Numbered from the stretch's first letter, positions 12,013 through 23,532 are shown. The stretch is DNA of 64,000 nucleotides from Siniperca chuatsi (GCF_020085105.1 NC_058059.1:27068971-27132970), one strand, 5' to 3'. A program made the numbers and translations. Notes: generated by a model from the letters alone, not told the origin.

Positions 12013-12097
12013 GCACTGGCCTCTACAGGTTCAACACAGGTTATTGCACTCACTTGGTGGCAGTGGAACCTATGATTAAACCTGCAGAGGCCAGTGC
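12013..12097. repeat. Hairpin, ~28-bp arms, miRNA-precursor size
   Basis: GCACTGGCCTCTACAGGTT (from 12013) pairs with AACCTGCAGAGGCCAGTGC (to 12097). Pairing continues inward with one bulge to about 12040 and 12070, leaving a loop of about 29 nt. I do not recognise a known microRNA. A small foldback repeat is equally possible. Confidence 0.55.
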
Positions 12098-12109
12098 TAT
12101 GCTGGCTCC

Positions 12110-13289
12110 CTGCAACATGTGACAGAGCGGGTTTGTAACTGTGGTGTAGCTCAGACTCCTACCATCCGTTATTCATTCCAGGTGTTCAGCTGTCTCTCTG
12201 ACAGTGTGGATCTTTAGAAACTGTATTATTCATCAGTTATTATTCCGACATCTTTACGAACAATAAGGGTTATGAATATTCAGGTTGGTGGGTCACTCAG
12301 TTTGAGAAAGCAGAACTATTTCCTGTTCTGATTTTGTCCAAGAACTCACTACAGACATGGGGGGGGGGCACCACTGATCTACTGTGATGTCATATACATC
12401 TTTGTTTATGCATTTAATGCATGCCACTGGGACTCTCTGCCATATATTGTGTAAAAACCCTAAAGCATTGACATGGTGTCCGTTCTGTCACCGACAGGTT
12501 TGTTTCACTTTTTACTTTTACCGCTCGCTGCCATCTGGAGCCACGAGCGCTTGATTTAGTCAAAGAGGGTGCAGTCGAGGTGAGACGAGCGCGGGAAACC
12601 ACTGCTGCTGCCTGTTATAGCCGAGACCCCTGCCAGTGTACCAAACGCCTCCAAAATATACTTCTATTTACAGTTCATTCATTTTTTATGCCATTTGGGG
12701 GCAGCACAACAAAACTATAAAAAACAACTGACATATTTTTATTTTATAGAGTTGATATGGCGAACATGTTAGCAAACAGTTGTCTGTTTTTAGGGGTGTA
12801 AAGATGAACTGATCTGTATTAGAAAACCATCACAGGAGTCAGAGATTTGACCAGGTTGATACACAGCCACATGAAATTCAGAAAATAATCGATGTATCGA
12901 TATATATAGTCAAAACCGATATTTCGAAGTAAGAAAGGGGTAAGACCCGCCTCTTCCTGCTAGCTTGTTTGTTCCCCAATCACATACGTGCTTCACAGCA
13001 TTCCCACATGTTAGCAGGTTAGCAGCTGATGCTACTTCGCCCGTGAAGCCGTGTGCAGTTTTATTCACGCGGACAGGCGGCCGCACAGTGCTGCTGAAAC
13101 AGGAGCAGCCTGCAGCATTAGTGAAGAATCCATCCTCCGCAGCGACTGGACAACATGTCGTCCAGCGTATCACTGCCTGTGTTTGTTTGTGTGGAAGAAG
13201 ATAGAACTTTCTGGGGCTTGAAATAAAAATGGAGGAAATATGTGATTGTGTGGGAAAGGCATTGGTGATAGTTTGTTTTTGTTTTATTT
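12110..13289. other. Intergenic, no gene recognised
   Basis: Contains a G9 run near 12361. At about 12690 GGGGCAGCACAACAAAACT recalls a fish repeat end. Minus-strand frames at 12910-13332 have no known domain. Confidence 0.4.
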
Positions 13290-13627
13290 GCCCAGGTTCT
13301 GAAATATCTGTCTCTAAGATTTCTCCATCCACCCCAGTACAACGGAGGTGAATGGAATTTTGTGTAATAATGATTTAATAACAATTTCATAGGGATGATT
13401 TGTTGGGTAGAAAGTAGTTCCGATGAAAACTGTTGGATTATCCAGAGGAACCAGGACAATGATTCCGAAAAGACACTGCTTGAATTTTTTAAATAAAAAA
13501 TACTGTGAGCACCACAAATGAAATTCCACTGACGTCCATTGTATTTGGGTGGAGGCAGACATCTCAAAACCAGGACAGATGCAAATGAAACTATCTGCTT
13601 GGCTAGATACCACCAGAGGTAATTGAG
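13290..13627. repeat. Repeat family 2, two halves in inverted array
   Basis: The left half has CCACCCCAGTACAACGGAGG then GGTGAATGGAATTTTGTG. The right half has the inverted CAAATGAAATTCCACTGACG, then GGGTGGAGGCAGACATCTC and a GATACCACCAGAGGTAA end. A (GT)n microsatellite (13632-13658) adjoins it. Confidence 0.6.
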
Positions 13628-13629
13628 AA

Positions 13630-13631
<2 letters not shown>

Positions 13632-13658
<27 letters not shown>
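13632..13658 (+). repeat. (GT)13 microsatellite
   Basis: Uninterrupted alternation of T and G. It creates the HTHTHT run in a long minus-strand frame that I rejected. Confidence 0.9.
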
Positions 13659-13660
<2 letters not shown>

Positions 13661-14189
13661 ACAGGTATTTTCCTCCTGGTCTTTATACTTCTCTGCTGCT
13701 GAATACACAAACTTTGTAACCCAGTCTCTCACAGTTTCTCCTTGAAATAGTGTGACCCCGTGCATGACACTGGCCTCTGACCTGGTCGAAAAGACCAGAA
13801 AATGACAAGTGCACGTGCCGAACTGAGCACTGACACATTTGAACACATTAAATCAAAATAAAATGATTTACTGGGTTTATAAGGACTGTTGTTCTGTATG
13901 CATGTGTGCCTCTGAGATGTGGTTGCTATAAAAGCCTTTTATTTACTTATTTGTTGGTTTCCTGTCATGACTATCTCAGTTATAGTCCGGGGACAAACGT
14001 CCGTGGGCAAAAAGGTTCAAACAAATATTTTTACTTGGAAAACCAAACTGTGACTTTGGTTGGATCTCGACTGGAACATGTGGACCCGGAAAACGAACTG
14101 GTTTTTCGGAAGTCCCAGCTCTGGGGCCTGAAATGAGGACATTCCTGTTAGACAGCCTGGGTGGAATTTGAATAGTTCAGAGGAACCGC

Positions 14190-14330
14190 CTGACGCTGAT
14201 TGGTCGAGAACCACATATTTCGAGAGCGCCAGTCTGTCACTCAACAGATCCCAGGCAGCTGATTGGCTCTTCCTGAAGAGGGCGGACTCTCTGGCTTGCC
14301 TATATATATTTATATATATATATATATATC
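14190..14330 (+). promoter_or_regulatory. Probable ier5l proximal promoter
   Basis: Two inverted CCAAT boxes read CTGATTGGTC (ATTGG at 14199-14203) and CTGATTGGCT (ATTGG at 14262-14266), 63 bp apart. A TATATATATT stretch at 14301-14310 opens a ~30-bp TA run. This order suits a transcription start near 14330 and a ~200-nt 5' UTR. The TA run could also be only a microsatellite. No clear heat-shock or serum-response element was found by eye. Confidence 0.5.
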
Positions 14331-14528
14331 TTCTGGTTTCAGGCCATCTGCAAATGAATGCTGGCTTTCAGAGGGAGGCGGATCTCTGTGTCCAATGTTT
14401 CTCCACAGAGCTGACTTGAAGCGCTCTCCTCGAACAAAACGATTCCCACTGAGAGAGCTGAGAGTCGGGTTTCGTCTCCCGGAGAGGAGCTAGAGGTGGA
14501 CCGGGGCAACAGAATAATGATCAACACC

Positions 14529-15416
14529 ATGGAATGCGCAGCAGACGCGCAAAGCCTGATCTCCATTTCCTTAATGAAGATCCACAACTCCAGGACGCAG
14601 AGGGGGGGGATCAAGCTGCACAAAAACCTGCTGGTCTCCTATGTGCTGCGGAACGCCAGGCAGGTCTACATCAAGGAGAAATACGCGGAGATATACAGGA
14701 TGCAGCAGTACGAGGAGGTGATGACGGTCTGCAACGAGATCCAGGAGCTCAACCCGCTGGATCTGGACTCAGAGGACGCCGACGATGGGGAGCGGGCGCA
14801 GGCTGCTTGCTGCGGCGAAGAGGCGAGTGTGTGCGGCTCTGCGTGCCACCGAGGCGCGGCTCAGCCAGCGGCGCACGCCCGGACGGCGAGCGCTCTCCCC
14901 GGCTGCTCTCCCCTCGAGGACGACAGCAAGGAGCCGGAGCCGGAGCCGTCCTACTACCGAAGCTGCTGCATGGAGGCTTCCCCCGTGTCACACCGCGAGC
15001 CGTTTCCTGCAAACAGCAGCGCGCACTGCAACAAAACCACGGTGCTGGATTTGGACACGCATGTGGTGACCACGGTGGAGAACGGCTACCTCCACCAGGA
15101 CTGCTGCTGCGACGCGCTCCAGTGCGGCCAGGGCGCGCAGTCCGCGGCCAGGAAACGGAAGGTTGAGTTCGGCTGTTGTATTTCCGACGCCGAAGAAGTA
15201 TCGGATTTTACAGCGGCTCGCAAAAGGGCCAAACGCGAGGACTGTTCCTACTCCAACCTGGACTACATGGACACGTCCAACATCTCCAACCTGATCTCCA
15301 TCTTCGGTTCGGGGTTTTCAGGGCTGCTGAGCAGACAGGCGGACTTGGAACAGATCTGTAGCAAACAGGTCCTGGCCAGTCTGGGAGCATGGACCCGGGC
15401 GATTGTGGCTTTTTGA
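14529..15416 (+). CDS. ier5l: Immediate early response 5-like protein (IER5L)
   Basis: Intronless gene of 295 codons. Residues 1-48 carry the IER-family domain ([38 protein letters not shown]). Residues 170-192 hold [20 protein letters not shown]. The end holds [18 protein letters not shown] and the terminal [14 protein letters not shown]. The [10 protein letters not shown] block and the tail separate IER5L from IER5 and IER2. Two basic clusters (RKRKVE near 208, RKRAKRED near 231) are likely nuclear signals. The protein is shorter than human IER5L (~400 residues) because the Gln/His/Pro/Ala tracts are missing; instead residues 93-107 and 187-199 are Cys-rich. I chose the ATG at 14529 for its ACCATGG context and match to the family start; the ATG at 14517 is weaker. 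IER proteins are nuclear/cytoplasmic adaptors that recruit PP2A-B55, and are induced by growth factors and stress. Confidence 0.96.
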   Translation: MECAADAQSLISISLMKIHNSRTQRGGIKLHKNLLVSYVLRNARQVYIKEKYAEIYRMQQYEEVMTVCNEIQELNPLDLDSEDADDGERAQAACCGEEASVCGSACHRGAAQPAAHARTASALPGCSPLEDDSKEPEPEPSYYRSCCMEASPVSHREPFPANSSAHCNKTTVLDLDTHVVTTVENGYLHQDCCCDALQCGQGAQSAARKRKVEFGCCISDAEEVSDFTAARKRAKREDCSYSNLDYMDTSNISNLISIFGSGFSGLLSRQADLEQICSKQVLASLGAWTRAIVAF

Positions 15417-16990
15417 TCTAACACTTTATTTTAGGGGGGACCAGGGTCAGTTGTAACACGTCTTTCCACAAAGTAGGCCTGTTAGCAAACAGAAGTTTGT
15501 TCTGAGCTCAGGAGAAGGTTCCTGTTCCACATCTCCAACAACTTCGTGTTGAAAAAGATGTCCAACCTGATATTTGTGTACCTTCGCATAGTAACACTAT
15601 GATATTAGGAACACTGAGCAAATGTGCTGCGGAGACAAGAGTCAGTGATCGTTTCTGAAACCTTCCAGGAATGTTCTTAGGCCAAGCAAATCAGACCAAA
15701 ACGGTCCAGAAAATAAATGGGAACCTTAGGGGAACGTTACCCCTGCACAGTTTCTAAAGGACGGTTCCACGTCCTCTGGATGCGTTCATGTGGTACTATC
15801 TAACCCTCTTAACTTCATGTTTGAACCTAATACATATTCATTATTCAATATGTTAAACACCAACAAGAAATTTGGAACATTTAGCTAAATCAGTATTAGC
15901 ATGCGTTTCAACCGACCCCCCAGGGTCAGCCATAGTAAAACGCCATGTGCTGAAATCACAACTATGACATTAACCGCAGTACAGACCCGTAACTAAAGAC
16001 AGACATTCAAAATGTACAGCAGATAAAAGTATCAAGGATTATACCTCAAAGCACACCTTTGTCTTAAAAAATCAATACCATGTGAGTGCGGTTCACTGGT
16101 GTGCACTGGGTGACATCACTCACACTCGTTTCTGATTGGAGGAAGTGGAGGTGTTACAATGGAACCCGGTCTCCCCTGCAAGGTCTAAATCAACTTTATT
16201 TTTGTAGGAAAAAGAAAAGCTATTTAAAAACTGAGCATTTGAATGACAATAGTTGTTGGGAGAGGAGAGAGTTTGTACAGGAGACACGCGTCTGCAGAGT
16301 ACACCTTTGTGGCTGATGAAATGGAGTGACTTCCTTTGCCTTAAATCCAGTGCACACACTGCGAGCTGTCGTCCCGAACTGAGCGTACACAGACAGTGAC
16401 TGGACGCGCCTCCTGTCCTGGGCTGAGGAGCCTTTTGGAAAAACCCCTTCTCCGGTTTGAAATGGACCTTGCACATTCTGAGCAGTTTGTTGTCACGTGA
16501 AACACCTTCAAGACTCCCTCCTCAACACTCTTTAGGTACATGGACTGAACCAGCTCGTATCACTTAGTGGAGTGCCAACGCTTCCATTCTGTAACCCTTT
16601 CTGGGCTGTTGCTGTGGCCATCGCTTCACCTCCTCTCCCAGTGTGTGACAGTAAACAGTTTGACATCCTCTCTGAATCACGGTTGTTTCTCAAAGACTTC
16701 ACAGCAATTCATAATTCCAACATGTCTTGGTTTTGTGAGTTTTACTTGTTTTGTAAAAGAATGATCTTAGTCCTTTTGTTTTAAAAAGGCAAACTCATGA
16801 TTTAGCCATAACCTGAGGATCCACGCATTAGCTTTATGAGCACTATGTGTACCAAAATAAAGAGAGTATTCAGCCATTCTCTACATATTTTGTTGTTATT
16901 CTTGTATTTTTGTGCTTACTAAATTGTATATCACCGGGTAAAACTGTTTCAGAAAATATTTGTTAAAAATTTATAATCTTAATAAAAAAT
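15417..16990 (+). other. Probable ier5l 3' untranslated region
   Basis: No coding region is visible. The stretch ends at two AATAAA signals (16856-16861 and 16981-16986). A few ATTTA motifs are present, as expected of a short-lived immediate-early mRNA. Small frames at 16086-16784 lack any domain. Confidence 0.55.
16856..16861 (+). terminator. Candidate poly(A) signal of ier5l
   Basis: Canonical AATAAA about 1.44 kb after the stop codon. A second AATAAA at 16981 is an alternative. Confidence 0.5.
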
Positions 16991-18424
16991 GAAAACCTTA
17001 ATCTTAACTGTTGTGTTTGACTGCGGTTATGAAGCCGTTTGTGAAGATTAAAGACTAATGCGGTACCAGGCCCACGGTGGCTGACCATCGGCACACATGA
17101 TACCGTTATGAAAAACACACTTTGTAATACGCAAGCAAGACACCCTTTAAAGAGGGCTTATAAATTGTAAGTAATGGCTTTATTACTAGTTAATAAATAA
17201 TTTATTAATGCTTTATAGACCAGTTACACACCATCGCTAACTTTTGTTCACATGGTGAAACATTTCTTTGGCTGGTGTGTATCCCAACGAACAAAACTAG
17301 TTTTTTCCAGGCTAGCTGTCTCCAGTCTTTGAGCTAAGCTAAGCTAACCAGCTGCTGGCTGGAGCCTTATATTTAACGGACAGTCGTCGGCGTGGCGTCA
17401 ATCTGCTCCTTTAATAAGTTGTTAATAAGTGGATTGTGGTTCAGATTCTGCACAAGCCTTTTCCAACATTAATAAAGCCATTTGGAACAACTTATTAAGC
17501 CTAGGAAAGTGGAAACAATACTATATAATATAATGCAATATAATACTGTCCAATACGACGCCACCTATTTTTTTTTTACTTTGGAAACAGTAGTAGAAAA
17601 AAGAAAAAAAAAACTTAACTCAGGGTCCACTTGTTTTTCCGGGCTTTCAGTTGCATGTAATGGTCTTCCTCAGTGGATGGAGTTTGCATATTATATAAAT
17701 TCCACTCATTATAATATAAAATATTTCATACTTGGGTCACATGATGACAACTGAGCAACCTCTACTGCGAGAGGCAGTTGAAAGCTCCAGAAGAAGCTAT
17801 TAAGTAGACATTTAGTTAGTTATTCATCTTTTCACAGACTACAGCTTCTGAAAGTCTCTGACCCAAACTGAGCTTTATAACGGCACAGCGATGGGACGCA
17901 TTGCAGGGCTGTTGTATTCGATTGCATTAGACTGTACAGGGGTGTTGTTTTACTGCTCGCAGTGGATACACTACTACAAAGATAAATCATCAAATACTCA
18001 ATGATCTAAAACAGCTAAGGTTTGGCATTCTATCTCTGCTGAACGTCATACAGGCCCGTTCTCCAGTTTTGCTGCCTGCCGTCACAATGCACTGTACCAG
18101 ATGTGACTTAGCCTACACTTCATCTCCCCGAGCAAAACTCTGAGGCCTGTTGCCTCTGCTCTGTGCCACTTGGTGGTGTTCTTTAAAATCAATGAATGAA
18201 GATATCAGTAGGGTTGTGTATGCAGAGCAGAGCCACCTCAGGCTGACCCCCCCCCGGCTGGCTCGTACAGCGCGGCATCGCTCTGTCTCAACACATCACA
18301 TACACTGCAGCTGCTCGTTCGCTCCTCCAGCTCTGCAGTGGCTAGTTGGGAACGGAAGTGGCAACGGGAACAATGCATTGTGGAATTATGCAGAAATGGG
18401 ATGCAGGTATTTTGGTGCAAAACA
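16991..18424. other. Intergenic with dispersed repeat fragments
   Basis: Near 17160-17230 an AATAAATAATTTATTAATGC block, and near 17300-17390 a CTGTCTCCAGTCTTTGAGCT / CTAAGCTAACCAGCTGCTGG block, resemble dispersed fish repeats; the latter also occurs near 8260. No gene seen. Confidence 0.5.
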
Positions 18425-18620
18425 ATAAACACAGTAGAAATATAAAGAAACATAAAGCAAGTACTGCAGGTCAAGAATCCTAACTATACAATTGACAATA
18501 AGATATTAAAGAATATTAAAAAATATAAGAAAATAATAAAGAATATGTACAATATGACATTGTAATAATATTATTGTGCAATGTGCAAAATATATTGCAA
18601 TACTGCATTAATACACAAAA
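18425..18620 (-). mobile_element. LINE 3' fragment, same family as 51640-52320
   Basis: TAAAGCAAGTACTGCAGGTC, AAGATATTAAAGAATATTAA and AATAATAAAGAATATG occur here and again, slightly diverged, at 51665-51780. There they are followed by reverse-transcriptase coding remnants on the minus strand, so this is the antisense 3' end of that family. Confidence 0.6.
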
Positions 18621-19039
18621 TCTTTGCTTGGAAATAAAAATTCCAACAAAACAAAATTTGAAATTTTATCAGAAACCAACCATGGCTCAGCCCTCTCGCT
18701 CCGGTTTTGTTTCCAGCTGTATAAACAGCTCCTCCAGCTGGAGTGGGAAAGACTGACACCCAACACACAATCAAAATCTTTGATTTCCTTTTGGCATCAG
18801 TGATTTTTCATCAATTTTATTTCCCATATTTGTATTTACCTTTGCATTTAGGTATTTTCCCCTCAGTATTTTCATTTGGTTTGGTTTGATTCTGTCATAA
18901 AATATTGTACAGGCTACCTAATATATGCAAAATATACAGACAAAATAAAAAACTCAAGTATCCAAAGTGAATAGTGTATGCAATGTGGGAAGACAAAACA
19001 TCAATAAAATAAAATCTATACATTTGAAGCATGATTTAG

Positions 19040-19340
19040 GATAAAAACACTAAAAGTCAACTTATTGACGTGGGGGTGGGGGTGGGGTGACTAGTGTTGG
19101 TGTGTGGACATGCTGGGAGGAGGAGGGGTAGACAACAGAGGGAGAGGTGAGAGGTGCAGCCATGAGGGGTTGGGGAGGACGGACGGAGGGAGGGAGGGAG
19201 GGAGGCATGCTTTGTCAGGAGAGGGAGTTGATGTGTTGGGGGTTTGCAGAGGGGGAGGCCACATGTGACAGCAGAAGGTGGGGGTGCACAGAGGTCTGTG
19301 GGGGAGGGAGGGGGAAGAGGAGGTCAGGGAGGGTGTTTGT
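19040..19340 (+). other. G-rich / purine-rich tract
   Basis: Runs of four or five G separated by single T at about 19071-19087, then GGGAGG repeats near 19185-19205 and more G runs to 19330. The first tract could form a G-quadruplex. Open frames here are composition artefacts. Confidence 0.5.
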
Positions 19341-19594
19341 CAGAACGATCTGATGCGGACACATCTGAACACTCCGGTTTTTAAACCGGTTTCGGTCTTC
19401 CATGTAAACCAGGCTGCTGGTTTTCCGCTACTTCGATGTTTTTCTAAAGTTTTCTCCAGATTGGACAAATCAGAACACTGCTGTCACATTGCTGTGAACA
19501 GTTAACAGCTTTCTGAAAATGCTGTTATGATGGTCAAGCTTTAATAGACGTGTTGAATCAACCCTGTAACATTGCTGTCAAAGGGTTTATTTAA

Positions 19595-19966
19595 AGGTCC
19601 AGTGTGGAGGATTTAGTGGCATCTAGTGGTGAAACTGCACTTTGCAACCATTTGAATCCCGCTCGCCTCCCCCTCCCCTTCCAAGTATGTAGGAGAAACT
19701 ACGGTGAAGCGAAACTCACGAACGGCCCTATCTAGAGCCAGTGTTTGGTTTGTCCGTTCTAGGCTACTGTAGAAACATGGCGGTGCAACATGGCGGCCTC
19801 CGTGGAAGGGGACCCGCTCCCTCTGTAGATAAAAACGGCCTTTTCTAAGGTAACAAAAACACAACGCTTCTTATTTTCAGGTGATTATACACTAATGAAA
19901 ACATTCTTATGAATATTATGTTCCATTTCTGCCAACAGCTCCTCCTAAATGTTCCACACTGGACCT
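19595..19966. mobile_element. TTAA-flanked MITE, copy 1 (372 bp)
   Basis: Perfect 14-bp terminal inverted repeats, AGGTCCAGTGTGGA at 19595 and its reverse complement ending at 19966, each bordered by TTAA (19591-19594, 19967-19970). A second copy is at 39787-40171. TTAA targets are typical of piggyBac and Kolobok transposons. No transposase is encoded. Confidence 0.8.
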
Positions 19967-19999
19967 TTAATATTAAAATATTATTTATTCACCTGAATT

Positions 20000-21092
20000 A
20001 ACTTTGTCAGAAAGATCTGATGCGGACACATGGGTAACTTTGTTTCATGGTGCGAGCAGAACCATCTGCAGCTCAATGCGACAAAGTCTAAGGAGCTGGT
20101 TGTGGATCTACGAAGGGCCAAGGCACCAGTGACCCCGGTTTCCATCCAGGGGGTCAGTGTGGACATGGTAGAGGATTACAAGTACCTGGGCGTACACATG
20201 GACAACAAACTGGACTAGACTAAGAACACTCAGGCTCTTTACAGGAAGGGCCAGAGCCGCCTCTATTTTCTGAGGAGGCTGAGGTCCTTCAACATCTTCG
20301 ACAAGGCTGAGGATGTTTTATGAGTCTGTGGTGGCCAGTGCTGTCCTGTATGCTGTTGCATGCTGGGGCAGCAGGCTGAGGGTAGCGGACGCTAACAGGC
20401 TCAACAAACTGATCTGTAAGGCCGGTGACATTGTGGGGGTGGAGCTGGACTCGCTAAACTACACGCCATCTTGGACAGCGTCTCCCACCCGCTCCATGAC
20501 GTGCTGGTCAAACAAAGGAGCGCCTTCAGAGGAAGACTCATCCCCCCACAATGCACCACAGAGCGCCACAGGAAGTCATTCCTGCCTGTGGCCATCAGAC
20601 TCTTTAACTCCTCCCTCTAAGTGTCAGTCTGTATGACCCGAAGTCACTAAACTGGACACTGATCATTAACATCTCTGCAATAATTAATAATTGTGCAATA
20701 TTCTGGGTACTACTTCCGTGCAATATTAGTTTTCCCTTGTTAGTTTTTCTTATTTATTGCTACTGAAACTATATACCTCAATTACTCTTCGACAGTACAT
20801 GCACCTCCGCTTATTAATATTATTTATTACATAATTAGTTACATTGTATTTTAGACTGTACTTTCATCATCAACCAGTAAACCCACTTGGTACTCGACAC
20901 TTAGTTTATCTTATACTTATAGCGACATGATACTTAATTTATTTTCTGACCTGTTTTATAGTGTTTATAGTGTATCATATCGTTTGCTAGTACTTTCTCC
21001 TGTGTGCACTGACGTAAAGGCGAGCTGCTGGAACAAAGAGTTTCCCTACGGGGATCAATAAAGTATTTCTGATTCTGATTCTGATTCTGATT
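20000..21092 (+). mobile_element. Non-LTR retrotransposon fragment (RT C-terminal part)
   Basis: The frame at 20030-20218 reads WCEQNHLQLNATKSKELVVD, then VEDYKYLGVHMDNKLD. After a stop and frame breaks, 20313-20440 continues MFYESVVASAVLYAVACWGS and ANRLNKLICKAGDIVGVELD. These follow the active site in fish non-LTR reverse transcriptases. The 3' end carries CAATAAAGTATTTC and tandem TGATTCTGAT units. The clade is not assigned. Inactive. Confidence 0.85.
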
Positions 21093-21104
21093 ACAAACAA
21101 ACAA

Positions 21105-21255
21105 ACAAAACTTATTTTCTCACTTACCTTTAGTGGTATCCAACAATGCAAATTTTATCCATCCAGGATTTGGATTTCCGCCTCCACCCCAATACAATGG
21201 GCCTGAACAGAATTTGGTTTATGGTGCTTACAGCGTTGAAAACTTGTAATTTACA
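21105..21255 (+). repeat. Repeat family 2, partial
   Basis: TTTTCTCACTTACCTTTAG, CGCCTCCACCCCAATACAAT and GTTTATGGTGCTTACAGCG match the left half of family 2. Confidence 0.6.
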
Positions 21256-21289
21256 CACGAGTCTACAGTCATGCTAGCAGCTCTGAGGC

Positions 21290-21580
21290 TGTTCTTAGGG
21301 ACACCACCATGCTCACCAAGTTTGCACGCTAATTATCACTTAACACAAAATACTAACAAAGCGAAGGCTGATGGTTTGGTAGGTGTTTGGTCATGAACCA
21401 AAAAAGTACTGGACAAACAACTTTGACCTGATGGTGGCGCTAGATGGAAAGTCAGAGGATCACCAGAGTTATTACAGTTCATCCTGAGGGGAGCATGAAT
21501 GTCATGATGTCCATTCAATAGTAACTGAGATAATTCAGTCTGGACCGACGTGGTGGACAGACTGCCTGTTTAACCTCATC
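21290..21580 (-). repeat. Dispersed fish repeat, family 3
   Basis: Shares GGTGGCGCTAGATGGAAAGT, CAGAGGATCACCA, TTCATCCTGAGGGGA and TCAGTCTGGACC with 31555-32145 and 45060-45310. Confidence 0.65.
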
Positions 21581-21589
21581 ACTGTTGGG

Positions 21590-22035
21590 TGTGATCATAG
21601 GTGCAACACGGCAGACTTCTGACCACACCCATCAGTGATGTCACCGGGTTTTAAATAATAATTGTAAATGATCATAAGAAAGGGGGATTTCCTGGGACAA
21701 ATGCAGCCACAGCTTTCAGAGTGACTCAGTGTGACGTGTGGACTCCAAGCTGCTTTCACAGCAGTGCTTCTGATGAGGGTGGAAAGCACGGACTCCGCTC
21801 TGCTCCAGCATGAACATGGGTTTCTGTGAATTAACAAGGCTCATCAGTTTTGGGTTTAACCTAATTTTGTTGGTTTTGTTTCCACATAAAAAAATGTGTT
21901 TTCTGCTACAAGATGACACTGTTCACGGAAATTTACTTAAGGGTCCTCTTGCTTCTGCAAATATAGTGTTGAGAAGAAATGGTAGAACACACAACTGAGC
22001 TGCTGACTACTTGCATATTAAATATAAATATGGCA
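21590..22035. other. Intergenic, no gene recognised
   Basis: Only short frames without domains. Confidence 0.4.
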
Positions 22036-22039
22036 CCTG

Positions 22040-22560
22040 TCCTATTTAATGAAAAACAGGCCACAGCCCTATTCACATATTTCTATTTTATACAAGATGA
22101 CATAGATTAAGTTACGCCCAAACAGGATCGCACTCTTATTTGCATTCTGAAGAAAAAATAGACCACATCCGTATTTACATATAGGCCACTCCCTTATTTG
22201 CATAATACCAGAGTGGACCGCTCTATATTGCATATCAACTAGGCCACACGGCAAGTTTCATAGAGGAAAAGATGAAAATAAAAAAAATCGACCACACCTC
22301 TTGTGCCTACGTAAGGAAGAAATGCATTTTGATTAAAAAGACAAACCACACCCACATTTTAACATTCAAAGAAACGGGCCACGCCTCCATTTGAATATTA
22401 AATAGCCATTGGACCCTATAGCATATTGAAAACTAGGTTACGCCCTTATTTGCATATGGGGGATGAACTATGCTTATTTTCATATCATAATAAAAACAAA
22501 TCAGGTCACAGTCTTACTTGCACACTGAAAGGAAAACATGTAAAATAGGCCACACCCATG
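22040..22560 (+). repeat. Degenerate tandem array of CCACACCC / TTATTTGCATAT units
   Basis: About nine diverged units of roughly 50-65 bp. Each couples a GGCCACRCCC-like block to a TTATTTGCATA-like block and an A-rich spacer. Exact ATTTGCAT octamers occur near 22137, 22193 and 22448; related forms lie near 22076, 22170 and 22395. CACCC-type cores occur near 22296, 22350 and 22552. It resembles an old satellite. The octamer and KLF-type motifs may be coincidental. Confidence 0.65.
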
Positions 22561-23529
22561 AGGAAATTCTGGAAGAAAATAAATCAAGATCATTTTGTAT
22601 GTACATTTTAAAATGATAGTAACTTTAGCTAATAAAAACTTATATCGTGATATGATTATTACTCATTTCTATTACTATTTCCCAATGAAGCCATTTGGGG
22701 CTTTTGTACCTTTTATTCTTTTTGCAACAACTTGAAGTTACTGGCTCCTGGACTGGACTGAGGTAAACCGTTGAACGTGTTTGATGTGAGCCTTGTGTCA
22801 CCGTGTGTAGCTCTTTGGGCAATAACCAGCCCTGCTGAGGTTAGACCCTGTACAGATAGAAGGAAAGTGGCTGGAGCTCGGATGGGAGAGGAGGTCGGCC
22901 ATTAATTGCAGGGTTGGTGGTTCCTGTCCACATGTTGAAGTGCCCTTGAGCACGACACTGAACCCCATATTGCTCCTGATGAAATGTGGATGTGAAGAAA
23001 CGTTAAGTGGGAACTGTGAACACCGGGACAGGCTGACTGGATGCCTGTGCTGAGCATGTGTTGCTGCTCTACAGATCCTTTCCTCAGGTAAAAGTATTAA
23101 TGCAACAATATGAAGATAATCCATTACAAGTGAACGTTCTACATTTTAAATCATACTAGCAAAAGTACAGAAATATTATCAGCTAAATGTACTTTTGGAT
23201 ACTTATACTATCAAAGCAACAGTACTTGGCCCTGTGAGTGTTATTTTACTAGTTTTAACTAATTTACATGCAGTTTCTACAGGTCACTTAGTTCAGTGGT
23301 TGGCCCTCCTCCATTTTTATTTTCTCTAATCTTTGCTTTTCTGTGAAAGACGGTAATTTGACCTCTTTTAGCCTTTATTCAAATGAAACCATCTGAGAAG
23401 TTAAGAGGGAGAATTCACTCTTTGGTGGAAACAACAACTCGTAGACCTCTGAAACATTTGACATGGGCCCCAAGGGGTCACAAGCCATAAAGGTTGGGAC
23501 AACTGATTTAAGAAATAAGGCACTGCATT

Positions 23530-23530
<1 letters not shown>
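22561..23530. other. Intergenic, no gene recognised
   Basis: Contains a block near 23110-23240 (AAAAGTACAGAAATATTATC, AGCTAAATGTACTTTTGG) of the kind common in dispersed fish repeats. Nothing coding. Confidence 0.45.

Positions 23531-23532
<2 letters not shown>

Noticed and set aside
13118..13846. 242-codon minus-strand frame
   Set aside because: It runs through the (GT)13 microsatellite (HTHTHT) and both halves of an inverted family-2 repeat, with no domain.
14496..14528. Upstream extension of the ier5l frame
   Set aside because: The frame opens with GTG, not ATG; the internal ATG at 14517 has a weak context and no family match, whereas 14529 has both.
14534..15166. 210-codon frame overlapping ier5l in another frame
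   Set aside because: GC-rich DNA leaves alternative frames open; the frame has Arg/Gly-rich chance composition, while the ier5l frame matches a known family from end to end.
22040..22560. Possible CRISPR-like array
   Set aside because: Units are diverged throughout, with no constant repeat and variable spacer; the window is vertebrate DNA.
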